In this document: piece after piece, positions 1-8,181 of the stretch
Layout: each line of letters begins with the position of its first letter
How positions within the stretch are numbered: the first letter of the stretch is position 1
Source of the DNA: Dethiobacter alkaliphilus AHT 1
GTDB taxonomy: Bacteria > Bacillota > Dethiobacteria > Dethiobacterales > Dethiobacteraceae
Direction: 5' to 3'
Length of the DNA: 64,000 bases
NCBI RefSeq assembly: GCF_000174415.1
Contig: NZ_ACJM01000004.1
Coordinates: 124,001-188,000, forward strand
Program-made: the position numbers and the translations under genes
Notes under the pieces: model-generated
Database searches by the model: none
Told to the model about the DNA's origin: nothing
What the model saw: only the letters and a program-made list of their open reading frames with translations

Positions 1-2043
1 ATGCACTTCATCCGGTGAGCCGTCGAAATCGGCAGACTTATCTGCCATTCGCCTTGCATACTCTCCGGACTTCTCGTAGGCCTCGTTGAGTGAAGAGTCA
101 AAGTGCTCCGTGCGCTCCGCCAGACGACGGGCAACGTTGCCGGATTTCTCATAGGCATCGTTAATTGAGGAATCAAAGTTACTGACGTATTTGCACATAT
201 TGGAAGCAATCTTGCCTGTCTGCAGATAGGTCTTGTTGATACCGGAGTCAAAGGAAGCTCCGAAGTTACAGCAAGTGTTTAAAAAGAACCGGGACAGCGG
301 CAGGAAAAAAACGTACTCAATACTAAACCATTCCGGTGCTTTCCACTGGAAGCCGCGGGTATGATCCAGGAAGAGATACATGACCGCAGCCACCCCTAAG
401 ACAATTAGCGGCTCTTTTAAGTCATACCAGAGGAAAAAGTTTATTTCACGCAAAGAATCAAAAACATAGGGGTCAAAGGTGAATCCGGCACTGGCGGGTA
501 TTACATAATTGTTGAGGATAAAGTTGGGGAAAAGCCCAATGGCCAAAATACCCGCTGCAAAAACTCCCAACACTGCTTTGATAAGCGGTGAAACAGAGAA
601 GTCCAGCTTTTCTTGTTCCGGCTTCGTCCGGCCCAAAAAGAGGCCGTTTAACAGCTTGGCAAAATACACAACGGTCATGGCACTGGCCAGCACATAGATC
701 TTTTCTCCCCACCACAGGCTGGTAAACTGTCCGCCGTAAGTGTAGGAGTAATCTATGGCCCGGTGCATAATGGCTTTGGAAGCATAGCCGTTTCCTCCCG
801 GTATCCCGGCAATGCCGATATAGGCAATCATAAATGTTACCAGCAGGAAGGGTACCTTTTTGGCCATACCGCCAATGCGGCTGATATCCACATCTTTTGT
901 TATCAGGTATACTGCTCCCACCGTAAAAAAGAGGGAGGCTTTAAAAATAGAGTGATTTATTATATGATACATTGCTCCGGCAAAACCAACACCGCCCCGG
1001 TCGTAACCGAGGAATACGGCAACGCCGATACTCATCAGAATATAGCCCATCTGACTAATACTACTGCAGCCTAAAATACGCTTAGCATTATTTTGAAGCA
1101 TAGCCAGTCCGGCACCCACCACCATGGTGATAAGGCCAAACCAGATGGTGGCAAAACCTATCCAGGTCATAATTTCCGCACCGGCAATTTCTACGGTGGG
1201 GTCTGCCGGGGTAAAAATCATCCCCATTACCCTGATTAAGCCGTAGGCTCCCGCTTTTAACATTACAGCTGAGGAAATGGCGTTGACAGGGGACGGTCCT
1301 TCTTCATAGGCCCGCGGCAACCAGATATGCAGCGGCACCATCCCCATTTTTGTACCGAAACCCACCATAAACAGAGGGATAACCACCAGCGGATTGATTC
1401 CGGACGCCAGTATCTCTTCCAGCATGGGGGCAATCTCTAAGGTGCCCAGGCCCCAGTACATGATAAAGATCCCCATCAAAAGCGCCAGGCCGCCGGCCAC
1501 ACCCATGTAAATGGTGATACTACCGGCCCTAAGCGCCGCGGGAGTTTGGCGGTGAATAATTAAGACGTAAGAGGAGAAAGTCATTAACTCAAAGAACAAA
1601 AACAGGCTGAACAGGTCTCCGGCCAAAACAATTCCCAGACAATGCGCAAGGGTGAAAATCAGGAAAAAGTAGAACCTGTTCTGCGCATGCTCCTCTTTCA
1701 TATAGACAGTGGCATAAATTGTGGCCAAAAGCCAGCTTCCGGCAAACAGGACGGCAAAGACAAAGCTGACAAAATCAGCACGGAAATAAAGCCCGTAATT
1801 CATCACGTCGGCAAAATGATATACCAGTGGCCCCTGTTGAACATAGGGGTAAATGGACATTACAATGCCGAAAGTAACCAGAGCCGTCAGTACCGCCAAC
1901 ACATTGCGCAGTCGCGCTGAGTAAAGGCCTGCCAGGAAGACGATAAATGAACCTAACAGCGGGAAAACAATTGCTGCCACCGGCAATAGTGAGGTAATAT
2001 TTTCAGTTGTGGCCATGATCTCCTGTGCAGCTTGAAAACTCAT
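1..2043 (-). CDS. Third proton-antiporter-like subunit (NuoL/MrpA type), 3' end beyond window
   Basis: Multi-pass membrane protein of the Complex I/Mrp antiporter superfamily, expected to move H+ or Na+ within the Mrp-type complex encoded upstream. It starts with ATG at 2043, five bases after the preceding subunit's stop, and is open through all 681 codons to the window edge. The proton_antipo_M core shows the channel Glu in an FFELM stretch near residue 150 and the Lys in GTKMGMVPLHIWLP near residue 230. After the last membrane segments, from about residue 598, comes a hydrophilic tail of 25-residue tandem repeats beginning FDSS/FDSG, with at least three units before the edge. Family members usually lack such a tail. 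The true C-terminus and what follows in the operon are not visible. Confidence 0.85.
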   Translation of the reverse strand, partial: MSFQAAQEIMATTENITSLLPVAAIVFPLLGSFIVFLAGLYSARLRNVLAVLTALVTFGIVMSIYPYVQQGPLVYHFADVMNYGLYFRADFVSFVFAVLFAGSWLLATIYATVYMKEEHAQNRFYFFLIFTLAHCLGIVLAGDLFSLFLFFELMTFSSYVLIIHRQTPAALRAGSITIYMGVAGGLALLMGIFIMYWGLGTLEIAPMLEEILASGINPLVVIPLFMVGFGTKMGMVPLHIWLPRAYEEGPSPVNAISSAVMLKAGAYGLIRVMGMIFTPADPTVEIAGAEIMTWIGFATIWFGLITMVVGAGLAMLQNNAKRILGCSSISQMGYILMSIGVAVFLGYDRGGVGFAGAMYHIINHSIFKASLFFTVGAVYLITKDVDISRIGGMAKKVPFLLVTFMIAYIGIAGIPGGNGYASKAIMHRAIDYSYTYGGQFTSLWWGEKIYVLASAMTVVYFAKLLNGLFLGRTKPEQEKLDFSVSPLIKAVLGVFAAGILAIGLFPNFILNNYVIPASAGFTFDPYVFDSLREINFFLWYDLKEPLIVLGVAAVMYLFLDHTRGFQWKAPEWFSIEYVFFLPLSRFFLNTCCNFGASFDSGINKTYLQTGKIASNMCKYVSNFDSSINDAYEKSGNVARRLAERTEHFDSSLNEAYEKSGEYARRMADKSADFDGSPDEVH

Positions 2044-2048
2044 GATGT

Positions 2049-3536
2049 TTAGAATCCTCCCCTGAGTAAGAAATCAGCGGCTACCCGTGAAAGGTCGAAG
2101 GGCAGATTGGAAGGCAGCAGCCCAAACAAAAGCGTACTTATTGCAAGAATAGCTACGGGAATCAGCATTTTATAAGGCGCTTCATTAATCTTAACCGGTT
2201 CATGCTCATGTCCGTGTTCTAAACCAAAGAAAGCGGAAATGATAATAGGCAGATAATAAAGACCGTTTAGCAAACTGCTGATTAAAAGAATCAGAACATA
2301 AAAAGGTACACCTGCATCCATGGCACCAAGCGCCAACGTCCACTTACTTAAGAAACCGTTAAATGGCGGAATACCGATCATAGCCAATGCGGCCAGAGTA
2401 AAGGCAAACATGGTAAAGGGCATCTGCTTACCTATACCGCCCAAATCCTTAATGTTACGTTTACCGGTTTTCAGGATAATGGCGCCGGCCGCCAAAAAGA
2501 GGGTGCTTTTCATAAATGCGTGACTGAAAATATGGAAGATGTTGCCGATAAGCGCCCGCTCTGTAAGCAGTGAAATACCCAGCAAAATATAACCCATTTG
2601 ACCGACGCTGGAGTAGGCCAGGCGTCGCTTTAAATCTTCCTGGGTGATGGCTACGGCGGAGCCCAGCAGGATGGTAATTACAGCTACCACGGCAATAATC
2701 AGCGTCCAGCCTGTTTCCTGCATAAACTCGATGCCGAACACGTGAAAGATTACACGCAATAAGCCATAAGCACCCGTTTTCAGCATGATCCCGGAAAGCA
2801 GGGCACTGGCCGGTGACGGCGCCACCGGATGGGCGTCAGGGAGCCAGACGTGCAGCGGGAACATGCCGGCTTTCATTCCAAAACCAATCAAGAAAGAAAT
2901 AAAAGCAAAAAATGCCAATGTACTTTGTTCCGCTATTAAAGTGGTCTCAGTGCTTAAAGAGACGGAACCGCCCAGTTCGAAGGTAATAATTATACCAAAG
3001 AAGAGAGCCAGACCGCCGATAATGGTCATAATCAGATACTTATAACCGGCGCGCAGAGCGTCGATGGTTTCTTCGTGGACCACCAACACATAAGAGATCA
3101 GCGACATTAATTCAAAGAATACAAACAGAGTGAAGAAATCACCGGCCATGAAAATTCCAAGGCAACCGGCCAGGGTAATCATTAATACCGGATAATAGCG
3201 GTTGCAACCATGCTCATGGCACATATAGTCCAAAGAATAAATAGCCACCAGCATCCAGACAAATGACGACAAGAGCGCCAGGGAAAAGCTGAGTATATCT
3301 ACCCGGAAGGAAATTTCCAGGTTAGGCAGCAATTCCAATACGCTGAACTGAATAATGTTTCCTTCCATAATATACGGATACAGGGCCGCGACGGAAAGGA
3401 AAGTCACGACGGAAGTAAATACTGCCAAAGCGTTGCGCATCTTTTCTGAATGCTGTTCCACGTAGTAGATTACCAAAGTCATAACCAGGGGGAACATCAC
3501 AACCCAGACAGGCAGGAAGGAGCTCGCCATTTCCAC
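2049..3536 (-). CDS. Antiporter-like subunit, MrpD/NuoN type (second copy)
   Basis: 495-residue polytopic membrane protein of the proton_antipo_M family, the middle of three large antiporter-like subunits in this operon. It has the FFELMSLISYVL segment with the conserved Glu, and GFGMKAGMFPLHVWLPDAH with the conserved Lys, both expected for a proton-pumping half-channel. A His-rich loop (HGHEHEP) lies near residue 445. The GTG start at 3536 is chosen because AAGGAG lies about 10 bases upstream; the next ATG, two codons in, is too far from it. It lies 57 bases after the upstream mrpD-like gene and 5 before the third subunit. Whether this copy carries Na+ or H+ cannot be told from sequence. Confidence 0.88.
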   Translation of the reverse strand: MEMASSFLPVWVVMFPLVMTLVIYYVEQHSEKMRNALAVFTSVVTFLSVAALYPYIMEGNIIQFSVLELLPNLEISFRVDILSFSLALLSSFVWMLVAIYSLDYMCHEHGCNRYYPVLMITLAGCLGIFMAGDFFTLFVFFELMSLISYVLVVHEETIDALRAGYKYLIMTIIGGLALFFGIIITFELGGSVSLSTETTLIAEQSTLAFFAFISFLIGFGMKAGMFPLHVWLPDAHPVAPSPASALLSGIMLKTGAYGLLRVIFHVFGIEFMQETGWTLIIAVVAVITILLGSAVAITQEDLKRRLAYSSVGQMGYILLGISLLTERALIGNIFHIFSHAFMKSTLFLAAGAIILKTGKRNIKDLGGIGKQMPFTMFAFTLAALAMIGIPPFNGFLSKWTLALGAMDAGVPFYVLILLISSLLNGLYYLPIIISAFFGLEHGHEHEPVKINEAPYKMLIPVAILAISTLLFGLLPSNLPFDLSRVAADFLLRGGF

Positions 3537-3593
3537 GATAATTCATCTCCTTTTGATGAAAGATTCTCTGCAGCTCACTTCATGATGTCGAAT

Positions 3594-5084
3594 TTATAAT
3601 AATCCCAGAAGTGACTGGGCAGCCCTGGTAACGACCCCCAACACCGTGGAGGGAAACACACCAAACCAGATGACACCAAAAGCCAAAAGCACCAGGGGAG
3701 CGGACATTTGCAGGGGCAACTTTTTCGGTTCCGCCACACGTCCTTCAGGCTCACCGAAGAATGCATTTACAATAATGGGCAAATAGTAGATGCCGTTAAG
3801 CAGACTACTGATTAGGATAACGGCGGCGAAAAAGGGCCTGCCGATGTCCAGGGAACCCAATGCCAGATACCACTTGGAGATAAAACCATTGGTGATGGGT
3901 ATGCCCACCATGGCAAAAGCTCCGATACTAAAGGCTACCGTGGGAATCAGCATGGTATGCCCGATTCCTTTAAGCTGACTGAGCTTGCGCGTCCCGGTAC
4001 AGTAAATAAATGCACCGGCAGAAAGAAAGAGCATCGCCTTCATAATGGCGTGGTTCAGGATATGCAAAATACCTCCGGTCAGAGCGGTCTCACTCATCAG
4101 GGCCACGCCCAGGAAAACATAACCGATTTGCGCAATACTGGAATAGGCCAGCATCTTTTTGATATCATCCTGCACAATGGCAAACATGGAACCAATTACA
4201 ATGGCCAGGGTGGACATCCATAAAAGAATCTCCATCACCGGAACCATACCTAACATTTCTGCCGGGAATACCTTGTACAACAGTTTAATCATTACAATGG
4301 CGTACACTTTAATAACCAGCCCGGAAAGCACTGCCGACGATGGAGAAGGGGCAGAAGAGTGGGCATCCGGCAGCCAGACGTGCAGGGGAAACAGCGCCGC
4401 TTTAACACCCAGGCCGGTCAGTAACAGTGCCAGGGCAGCCAAAAGATTATACGGATAAAGATACATGGCCTCCTGCAGTGCCCCGGACACAAAGACGAAA
4501 TTCAAATGACCGGTTACCATATAAATCATAGCAATTGCCAGAAGAATACACCCGGAACCTACAGCAGACAAAACCAGGTATTTAAAGGCCGCTTCAATAC
4601 ATTCACGGCTCTCTTTAATCGATATTATCCCACAGGAAGCAATAGCACAAATTTCTACGAAAACAAATAAGTTAAATAGGTCATTGGTCAGCACCATGCC
4701 CAGCATGGAGGCCATTAAAAGCAGATACAGAGTATAGTACCAGCCCACCACGCCTTCTTTTAGCTCGTGAAGCAGATCCTTTGTACCATAAAACAGAATG
4801 ATCAGACCCAGAGCCGACAGGGTGGCGGAGGCAAATGCCGCCAGATAATCAACGGTAAGTTCAATCCCCCAGGGAGGCGGCCAGTTACCCATTTCATAGG
4901 TAAAGGGCCCGGTGGTCATTACCTGCCAGACCATGTACAGTGAGGCCAGCAACATAAATACCAGGGCACTCAGGGTAGCTGGAGCCACCCAATTCTTGCG
5001 CCAGCGGCTGAAAACCGGTGCCAGATAAGCAAAGAACAGCGGAACTACCACAATTAAGGCGGGAAAGTGTTGTGTCAGGCTCAC
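3594..5084 (-). CDS. mrpD: Na+/H+ antiporter subunit MrpD-like
   Basis: 496-residue membrane protein of the MrpD/NuoN family, one of the ion-translocating subunits of a multisubunit cation/proton antiporter. Visible motifs are FVFVEICAIASCGI with the channel Glu and GLGVKAALFPLHVWLPDAHSSAPSPSS with the Lys and the typical Ser/Pro-rich turn. The start is GTG at 5084, preceded by GGAGGTG at good spacing; the start overlaps the stop of mrpC by four bases (GTGA), which suggests translational coupling. The length agrees with MrpD proteins. It is more MrpD-like than its two downstream partners by its position right after mrpC. Confidence 0.9.
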   Translation of the reverse strand: MSLTQHFPALIVVVPLFFAYLAPVFSRWRKNWVAPATLSALVFMLLASLYMVWQVMTTGPFTYEMGNWPPPWGIELTVDYLAAFASATLSALGLIILFYGTKDLLHELKEGVVGWYYTLYLLLMASMLGMVLTNDLFNLFVFVEICAIASCGIISIKESRECIEAAFKYLVLSAVGSGCILLAIAMIYMVTGHLNFVFVSGALQEAMYLYPYNLLAALALLLTGLGVKAALFPLHVWLPDAHSSAPSPSSAVLSGLVIKVYAIVMIKLLYKVFPAEMLGMVPVMEILLWMSTLAIVIGSMFAIVQDDIKKMLAYSSIAQIGYVFLGVALMSETALTGGILHILNHAIMKAMLFLSAGAFIYCTGTRKLSQLKGIGHTMLIPTVAFSIGAFAMVGIPITNGFISKWYLALGSLDIGRPFFAAVILISSLLNGIYYLPIIVNAFFGEPEGRVAEPKKLPLQMSAPLVLLAFGVIWFGVFPSTVLGVVTRAAQSLLGLL

Positions 5085-5464
5085 AGGGATTCACCTCCCC
5101 GGATGCGCATAATCTCTTCGGCATCAATGGTGCCGTAAGCTTTATAAATTTTAACAATTAAACTAAGTGCATAAGCACTTACACTGACGGCAACAACAAT
5201 CCCGGTAAGAATAAGTGCGGAAGGAAGCGGGTTTACATAGGTGTGGCCGGCACCCGGCTCGATGATGGGGGCGCGACCGCCATACACATAACCTGTGGCC
5301 ACAAAAAAGAGGAAAATTGCGGTCTCCATCACATTCATGCCGATAACTTTCTTAATCAGGTTATTATGGGTAAGCATGGTATGAAAGCCGATGACAAAGA
5401 GGACGATGGCAAAGAAATAATAACTGTTCTGGTGCAGTCGCAGCAGAATCTCAGTGATGGTCAT
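5081..5464 (-). CDS. mrpC: Na+/H+ antiporter subunit MrpC (NuoK-like)
   Basis: 127-residue protein with three predicted membrane helices, homologous to NuoK/MrpC. It carries the NLIKKVIGMNVMETAIFLF stretch with the membrane-embedded Glu typical of the family. The ATG at 5464 is preferred over an in-frame start 24 bases upstream because GAGGAGG sits 9 bases before it. It overlaps the end of mrpB by 14 bases and the start of mrpD by 4, so the three genes are probably translated together. Confidence 0.9.
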   Translation of the reverse strand: MTITEILLRLHQNSYYFFAIVLFVIGFHTMLTHNNLIKKVIGMNVMETAIFLFFVATGYVYGGRAPIIEPGAGHTYVNPLPSALILTGIVVAVSVSAYALSLIVKIYKAYGTIDAEEIMRIRGGESL

Positions 5465-5897
5465 GACTGTGGTCCTCCTCTCCCTCAATCAGGCTATAGA
5501 ACAATGTAATCATGGTACTGGCTACTTTGATACCCAACCCAAAGGTAATAATGGGTATTGCTCCGGCACTAAACAAATCGCCCAACTCACCCATGGGGAA
5601 GCCGGCCGCTCTGTTGCCCAGGAAATTAGTGCCCATAAAAATGGCCGCAATACCAATGGTGGCGAACAAGACTGCACCACCACTCTCCAATACGGTGGAA
5701 ACATCATGGGAGATTTTTTTAGAACCTTCCTTTAGGTTAAAGGACAGGGCAAACAGAATCATACTGGCACCAATAATAGCCCCGCCGGAAAACCCGCCCC
5801 CCGGTGAAAGGTGGCCATGAACCACTACGTACAGCCCATAGAGCTGTACAAAGGGCAAAATAATTCGGCTGATATAGCGAACAATTACGTCTTCCAT
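5451..5897 (-). CDS. mrpB: Na+/H+ antiporter subunit MrpB (MnhB domain)
   Basis: 148-residue membrane protein of the MnhB family. The first helix ends in the hallmark GHLSPGGGFSGG loop, followed by three more hydrophobic segments, and the protein ends in a His/Glu-rich tail (EGEEDHSHDHH). In Mrp antiporters this subunit packs beside the MrpA C-terminal modules. Here those modules are the two small separate genes just upstream, so this cluster has the split arrangement also seen in Mbh-type complexes. The His-rich end might bind metal, but that is speculation. Confidence 0.9.
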   Translation of the reverse strand: MEDVIVRYISRIILPFVQLYGLYVVVHGHLSPGGGFSGGAIIGASMILFALSFNLKEGSKKISHDVSTVLESGGAVLFATIGIAAIFMGTNFLGNRAAGFPMGELGDLFSAGAIPIITFGLGIKVASTMITLFYSLIEGEEDHSHDHH

Positions 5898-5922
5898 TTC
5901 GGTCAGTCACCTCGCATCTGCA

Positions 5923-6192
5923 TCAGTGCGCCTTCAAGTTGGCAATGGCGGCGGCAATGGCCACAAAAAGCACCGTAGCTTCGCCAATGGTATCAAAAGC
6001 GCGGTAGTCGGTAATAATGCTGGCAATCATATTCACGGCGCCGGTTTCCTCAATGCCCTGTTCCAGATAACGCTGCGGAACTTCATTATTGGTAGGATTG
6101 TTCGGATCACCAATAGCCGGCATTTCAAGTACGGTGACTACCAACATGATGCCAATGACTGCCAGAAGAACAACGGTTAATATTTTGCGCAT
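5923..6192 (-). CDS. Small MrpA-C-terminal/MbhE-like membrane subunit
   Basis: 89 residues, with an N-terminal membrane helix, a soluble stretch containing IGDPNNPTNNEVPQRYLEQG, and a second helix after the RAFDTIGEATVLFVAIAAA motif. This matches the part of MrpA, or the separate MbhE subunit of membrane-bound hydrogenases, that lies between the DUF4040 module and MnhB. The DTxGE motif with acidic residues in the membrane is a known feature of this module. It overlaps the DUF4040 gene by one base (TAATG-like junction at 6192) and lies 25 bases before mrpB. Confidence 0.82.
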   Translation of the reverse strand: MRKILTVVLLAVIGIMLVVTVLEMPAIGDPNNPTNNEVPQRYLEQGIEETGAVNMIASIITDYRAFDTIGEATVLFVAIAAAIANLKAH

Positions 6193-6431
6193 TATTCTTC
6201 CCTCCTGGTCTTACTGATGGTGGCCACCAGCAAAAATGTGGTTACACCTGCACCCATTGCCGCTTCTGTGATGGCAATATCCGGCGCTGCCAGCATCAGC
6301 CAAAGAATTGCCATAGTCAGGCTGTAAGCGGCAAAGATAATAACTGCGGCCAGCAAGTCCCTTGTCCGTGCTACGAAGATGGCACAAACTACGAGAAAAA
6401 CCAGCAGCAGATACTTAAGAACCTCAGTCAC
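6192..6431 (-). CDS. DUF4040 subunit (MbhD/MrpA C-terminal type)
   Basis: 79-residue hydrophobic protein with three predicted helices, matching the DUF4040 module that is fused to MrpA in classical Mrp systems and is a separate MbhD subunit in Mbh complexes. The motif APDIAITEAAMGAG with its buried acidic residues is clear. GTG at 6431 is chosen because GGAGG lies 9 bases upstream; the longer in-frame version to 6476 begins with a hydrophilic stretch that is just mrpG in another frame. It overlaps the end of mrpG by 8 bases. Confidence 0.85.
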   Translation of the reverse strand: MTEVLKYLLLVFLVVCAIFVARTRDLLAAVIIFAAYSLTMAILWLMLAAPDIAITEAAMGAGVTTFLLVATISKTRREE

Positions 6432-6756
6432 TGCACCGCACCTCCCCGGTCTTGTCCAGCTCGTATGAACCTTCACATACTCTGGCTTTATTCAGGAAAG
6501 CAGCGCGGGCGATTACGTGCGCTGAAGTGGGGTTTGTTATCCAGATAAAAAGGATCATAAAAAGAAGTTTTACGCTGGCCTCAGATATTCCGGAATAAAG
6601 GGCCAGGGCCAGCAGGATCAAGCCTGCTCCCAGGGTATCACACTTGGTGGTGGCGTGCATCCGGGTATAAACATCAGGTAGCCGCAACAGGCCCACAACT
6701 CCTACCATAAAGAAAAAGGTGCCGGCGGCAAGCAGTATTGTAATTATGACATTCAT
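6424..6756 (-). CDS. mrpG: Na+/H+ antiporter subunit MrpG
   Basis: 110-residue membrane protein of the MnhG/MrpG family, with three hydrophobic helices and the signature GLLRLPDVYTRMHATTKCDTLG between the first two. It then has a hydrophilic C-terminal tail (KARVCEGSYELDKTGEVRCSD) with two cysteines. It overlaps mrpF by four bases (ATGA) and the next gene by eight, in keeping with one polycistronic unit. Confidence 0.92.
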   Translation of the reverse strand: MNVIITILLAAGTFFFMVGVVGLLRLPDVYTRMHATTKCDTLGAGLILLALALYSGISEASVKLLFMILFIWITNPTSAHVIARAAFLNKARVCEGSYELDKTGEVRCSD

Positions 6757-7052
6757 TGGCTGTCCTCCTTATTCCAGGGCGCCCTTTCCATGTATTTGGC
6801 AATACCGATGGTGGTGGCAAAACTAATAAGTGCATAAACCATGGCTACATCCAGGAAGAACTCCTGATCAAAGACCATCGCCACAATTGAGATAATAACC
6901 ACCGTTTTGGTGCCGATAATATTAATTGAAACAACCCGGTCTGCTTCACTGGGGCCCACCACAGCCCGGTACAGACAGAGAAAAGTGGCAATCGCCATAA
7001 TAATTCCGGTACCAATCATAATCTGTTCGATTAAGCTAAGTTCAGGAAACAT
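6753..7052 (-). CDS. mrpF: Na+/H+ antiporter subunit MrpF
   Basis: 99-residue protein with three membrane helices, of the MrpF/MnhF family. The motif YRAVVGPSEADRVVSINIIGTKTV, with the Asp-Arg pair, is diagnostic. It starts with ATG at 7052 inside the last codons of mrpE (overlap of 11 bases) and ends overlapping mrpG. In solved Mrp structures E, F and G form a small bundle next to the A subunit; that is family knowledge. Confidence 0.92.
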   Translation of the reverse strand: MFPELSLIEQIMIGTGIIMAIATFLCLYRAVVGPSEADRVVSINIIGTKTVVIISIVAMVFDQEFFLDVAMVYALISFATTIGIAKYMERAPWNKEDSQ

Positions 7053-7554
7053 GTTTTTCCAACTCCTCGATTTCAGTCAGCTTGTCCTGCATGTCCCATG
7101 TTGCCACATCTTCAGCATTCTGGCGGGTAATGGCGTGAACATAAAAGATGCCTTCCTCAACTTCCACCGTTAGCGTACCCGGCGTCAGCGTAATGGAGTT
7201 AGCCAGAATCACACGGTTCAGCGGCTTTTTAACCTCAGTACGGTATTTGACAAACCCCGGAGAAATATCCATCTTTGGTCTTAGCACAATCTTGGCCACG
7301 TCCCAGTTGGCTTTAAAAATCTCCACCACCAGAATGTAGAAATACTTGATCCATCTGCCGATGGTGGCTTTATGATATAATGGACGCTCCTCCGGCTTTA
7401 ACAACAAATCATGATTGAAGCGCGCAATACCGTAGGAACAGAGAGCACCAATGAGCAGGTGCTGCCAGTTTACGCGCCAGGTAATGAGAATCCAGAATAT
7501 AAACAAGATGCCAACCATTACCCAAAATGTTGCACCGTATTTATTCTTGCTCAT
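7042..7554 (-). CDS. mrpE: Na+/H+ antiporter subunit MrpE
   Basis: 170-residue MnhE/MrpE family protein: two N-terminal membrane helices followed by a cytoplasmic domain containing [23 protein letters not shown] and the [16 protein letters not shown] motif typical of the family. ATG at 7554 is chosen because GGAGGG lies just upstream; this overlaps the end of moaC by 14 bases. It is the first antiporter gene of the operon, which then runs E-F-G-DUF4040-MbhE-like-B-C-D-D-A-like. Confidence 0.92.
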   Translation of the reverse strand: MSKNKYGATFWVMVGILFIFWILITWRVNWQHLLIGALCSYGIARFNHDLLLKPEERPLYHKATIGRWIKYFYILVVEIFKANWDVAKIVLRPKMDISPGFVKYRTEVKKPLNRVILANSITLTPGTLTVEVEEGIFYVHAITRQNAEDVATWDMQDKLTEIEELEKHVS

Positions 7555-8044
7555 TGCTACCCTCCCTTTCACCGCGCAAATAGTGGCCGGATTTACCGCC
7601 GGCTTTTTCCATTAAACGAATGTTTCCGATAACCATATCTTTGTCAACTGCTTTACACATATCATAAATGGTAAGCGCCGCCACCGATGCGGCAGTAAGC
7701 GCTTCCATCTCCACCCCCGTCTGGCCTGTGGTACCTACCGTCGCCTCAATCTCAACCAGCGACTGCTCCCTGTCCAGGTCAAATTTTATATCCACGGAGG
7801 TCAGAAATAACGGATGACACATGGGAATAAGCCGGGCAGTATCTTTGGCGGCCATTACGCCGGCCACCTGGGCCACCGCCAGCACATCGCCTTTGGCAAT
7901 TCCGCCTGCAGCGATTCGCTCCAGTGTTTCCGGCTTCATTTTTATCTCACCACGGACCACAGCCACACGTTTTGTGCTGTTTTTGGCGGACACATCCACC
8001 ATTTTAGCGCGGCCCTGTTCATTGATATGTGTCAATTTATCCAT
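7541..8044 (-). CDS. moaC: Cyclic pyranopterin monophosphate synthase MoaC
   Basis: 167-residue MoaC, which converts the MoaA product into cyclic pyranopterin monophosphate in molybdenum cofactor synthesis. Family motifs include [14 protein letters not shown] near the N-terminus, LIPMCHPL, and [19 protein letters not shown], containing active-site residues. ATG at 8044 is preferred to the upstream in-frame ATG at 8074 because GGAGG stands seven bases before it. It is the promoter-proximal gene of the Mrp-type operon and overlaps mrpE, an odd pairing. No other moa genes lie in the window. Confidence 0.95.
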   Translation of the reverse strand: MDKLTHINEQGRAKMVDVSAKNSTKRVAVVRGEIKMKPETLERIAAGGIAKGDVLAVAQVAGVMAAKDTARLIPMCHPLFLTSVDIKFDLDREQSLVEIEATVGTTGQTGVEMEALTAASVAALTIYDMCKAVDKDMVIGNIRLMEKAGGKSGHYLRGEREGSNEQE

Positions 8045-8081
8045 TTTATCCTCCGCATCTTTCCGGTCAGGCAATGCTTCT

Positions 8082-8110
8082 AGTGTACACCCGTACTAAA
8101 CACCTGTCAA
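8082..8110 (-). promoter_or_regulatory. Vegetative-type promoter of the moaC-mrp operon
   Basis: On the minus strand a consensus -35 TTGACA (8105-8110) is followed after exactly 17 bases by TACACT (8082-8087). The site lies 38 bases upstream of the moaC start and downstream of the rnf terminator, so the moaC-mrp unit has its own sigma-A-type promoter. Confidence 0.8.
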
Positions 8111-8148
8111 CGGAAAAAAACTGGAACGCATGTTACATTAGTTAAAAT

Positions 8149-8175
8149 GGTGCGGAAGGGAAACCCTTCCGCACC
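8149..8175 (-). terminator. Strong hairpin ending the rnf operon
   Basis: A perfect 12-bp inverted repeat, GGTGCGGAAGGG / CCCTTCCGCACC with a three-base loop, follows the rnfB stop by about 6 bases. On the minus strand it is followed by ATTTTAAC, a modest U-rich tract. It separates rnf from moaC-mrp. Confidence 0.8.
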
Positions 8176-8181
8176 GCTTTG

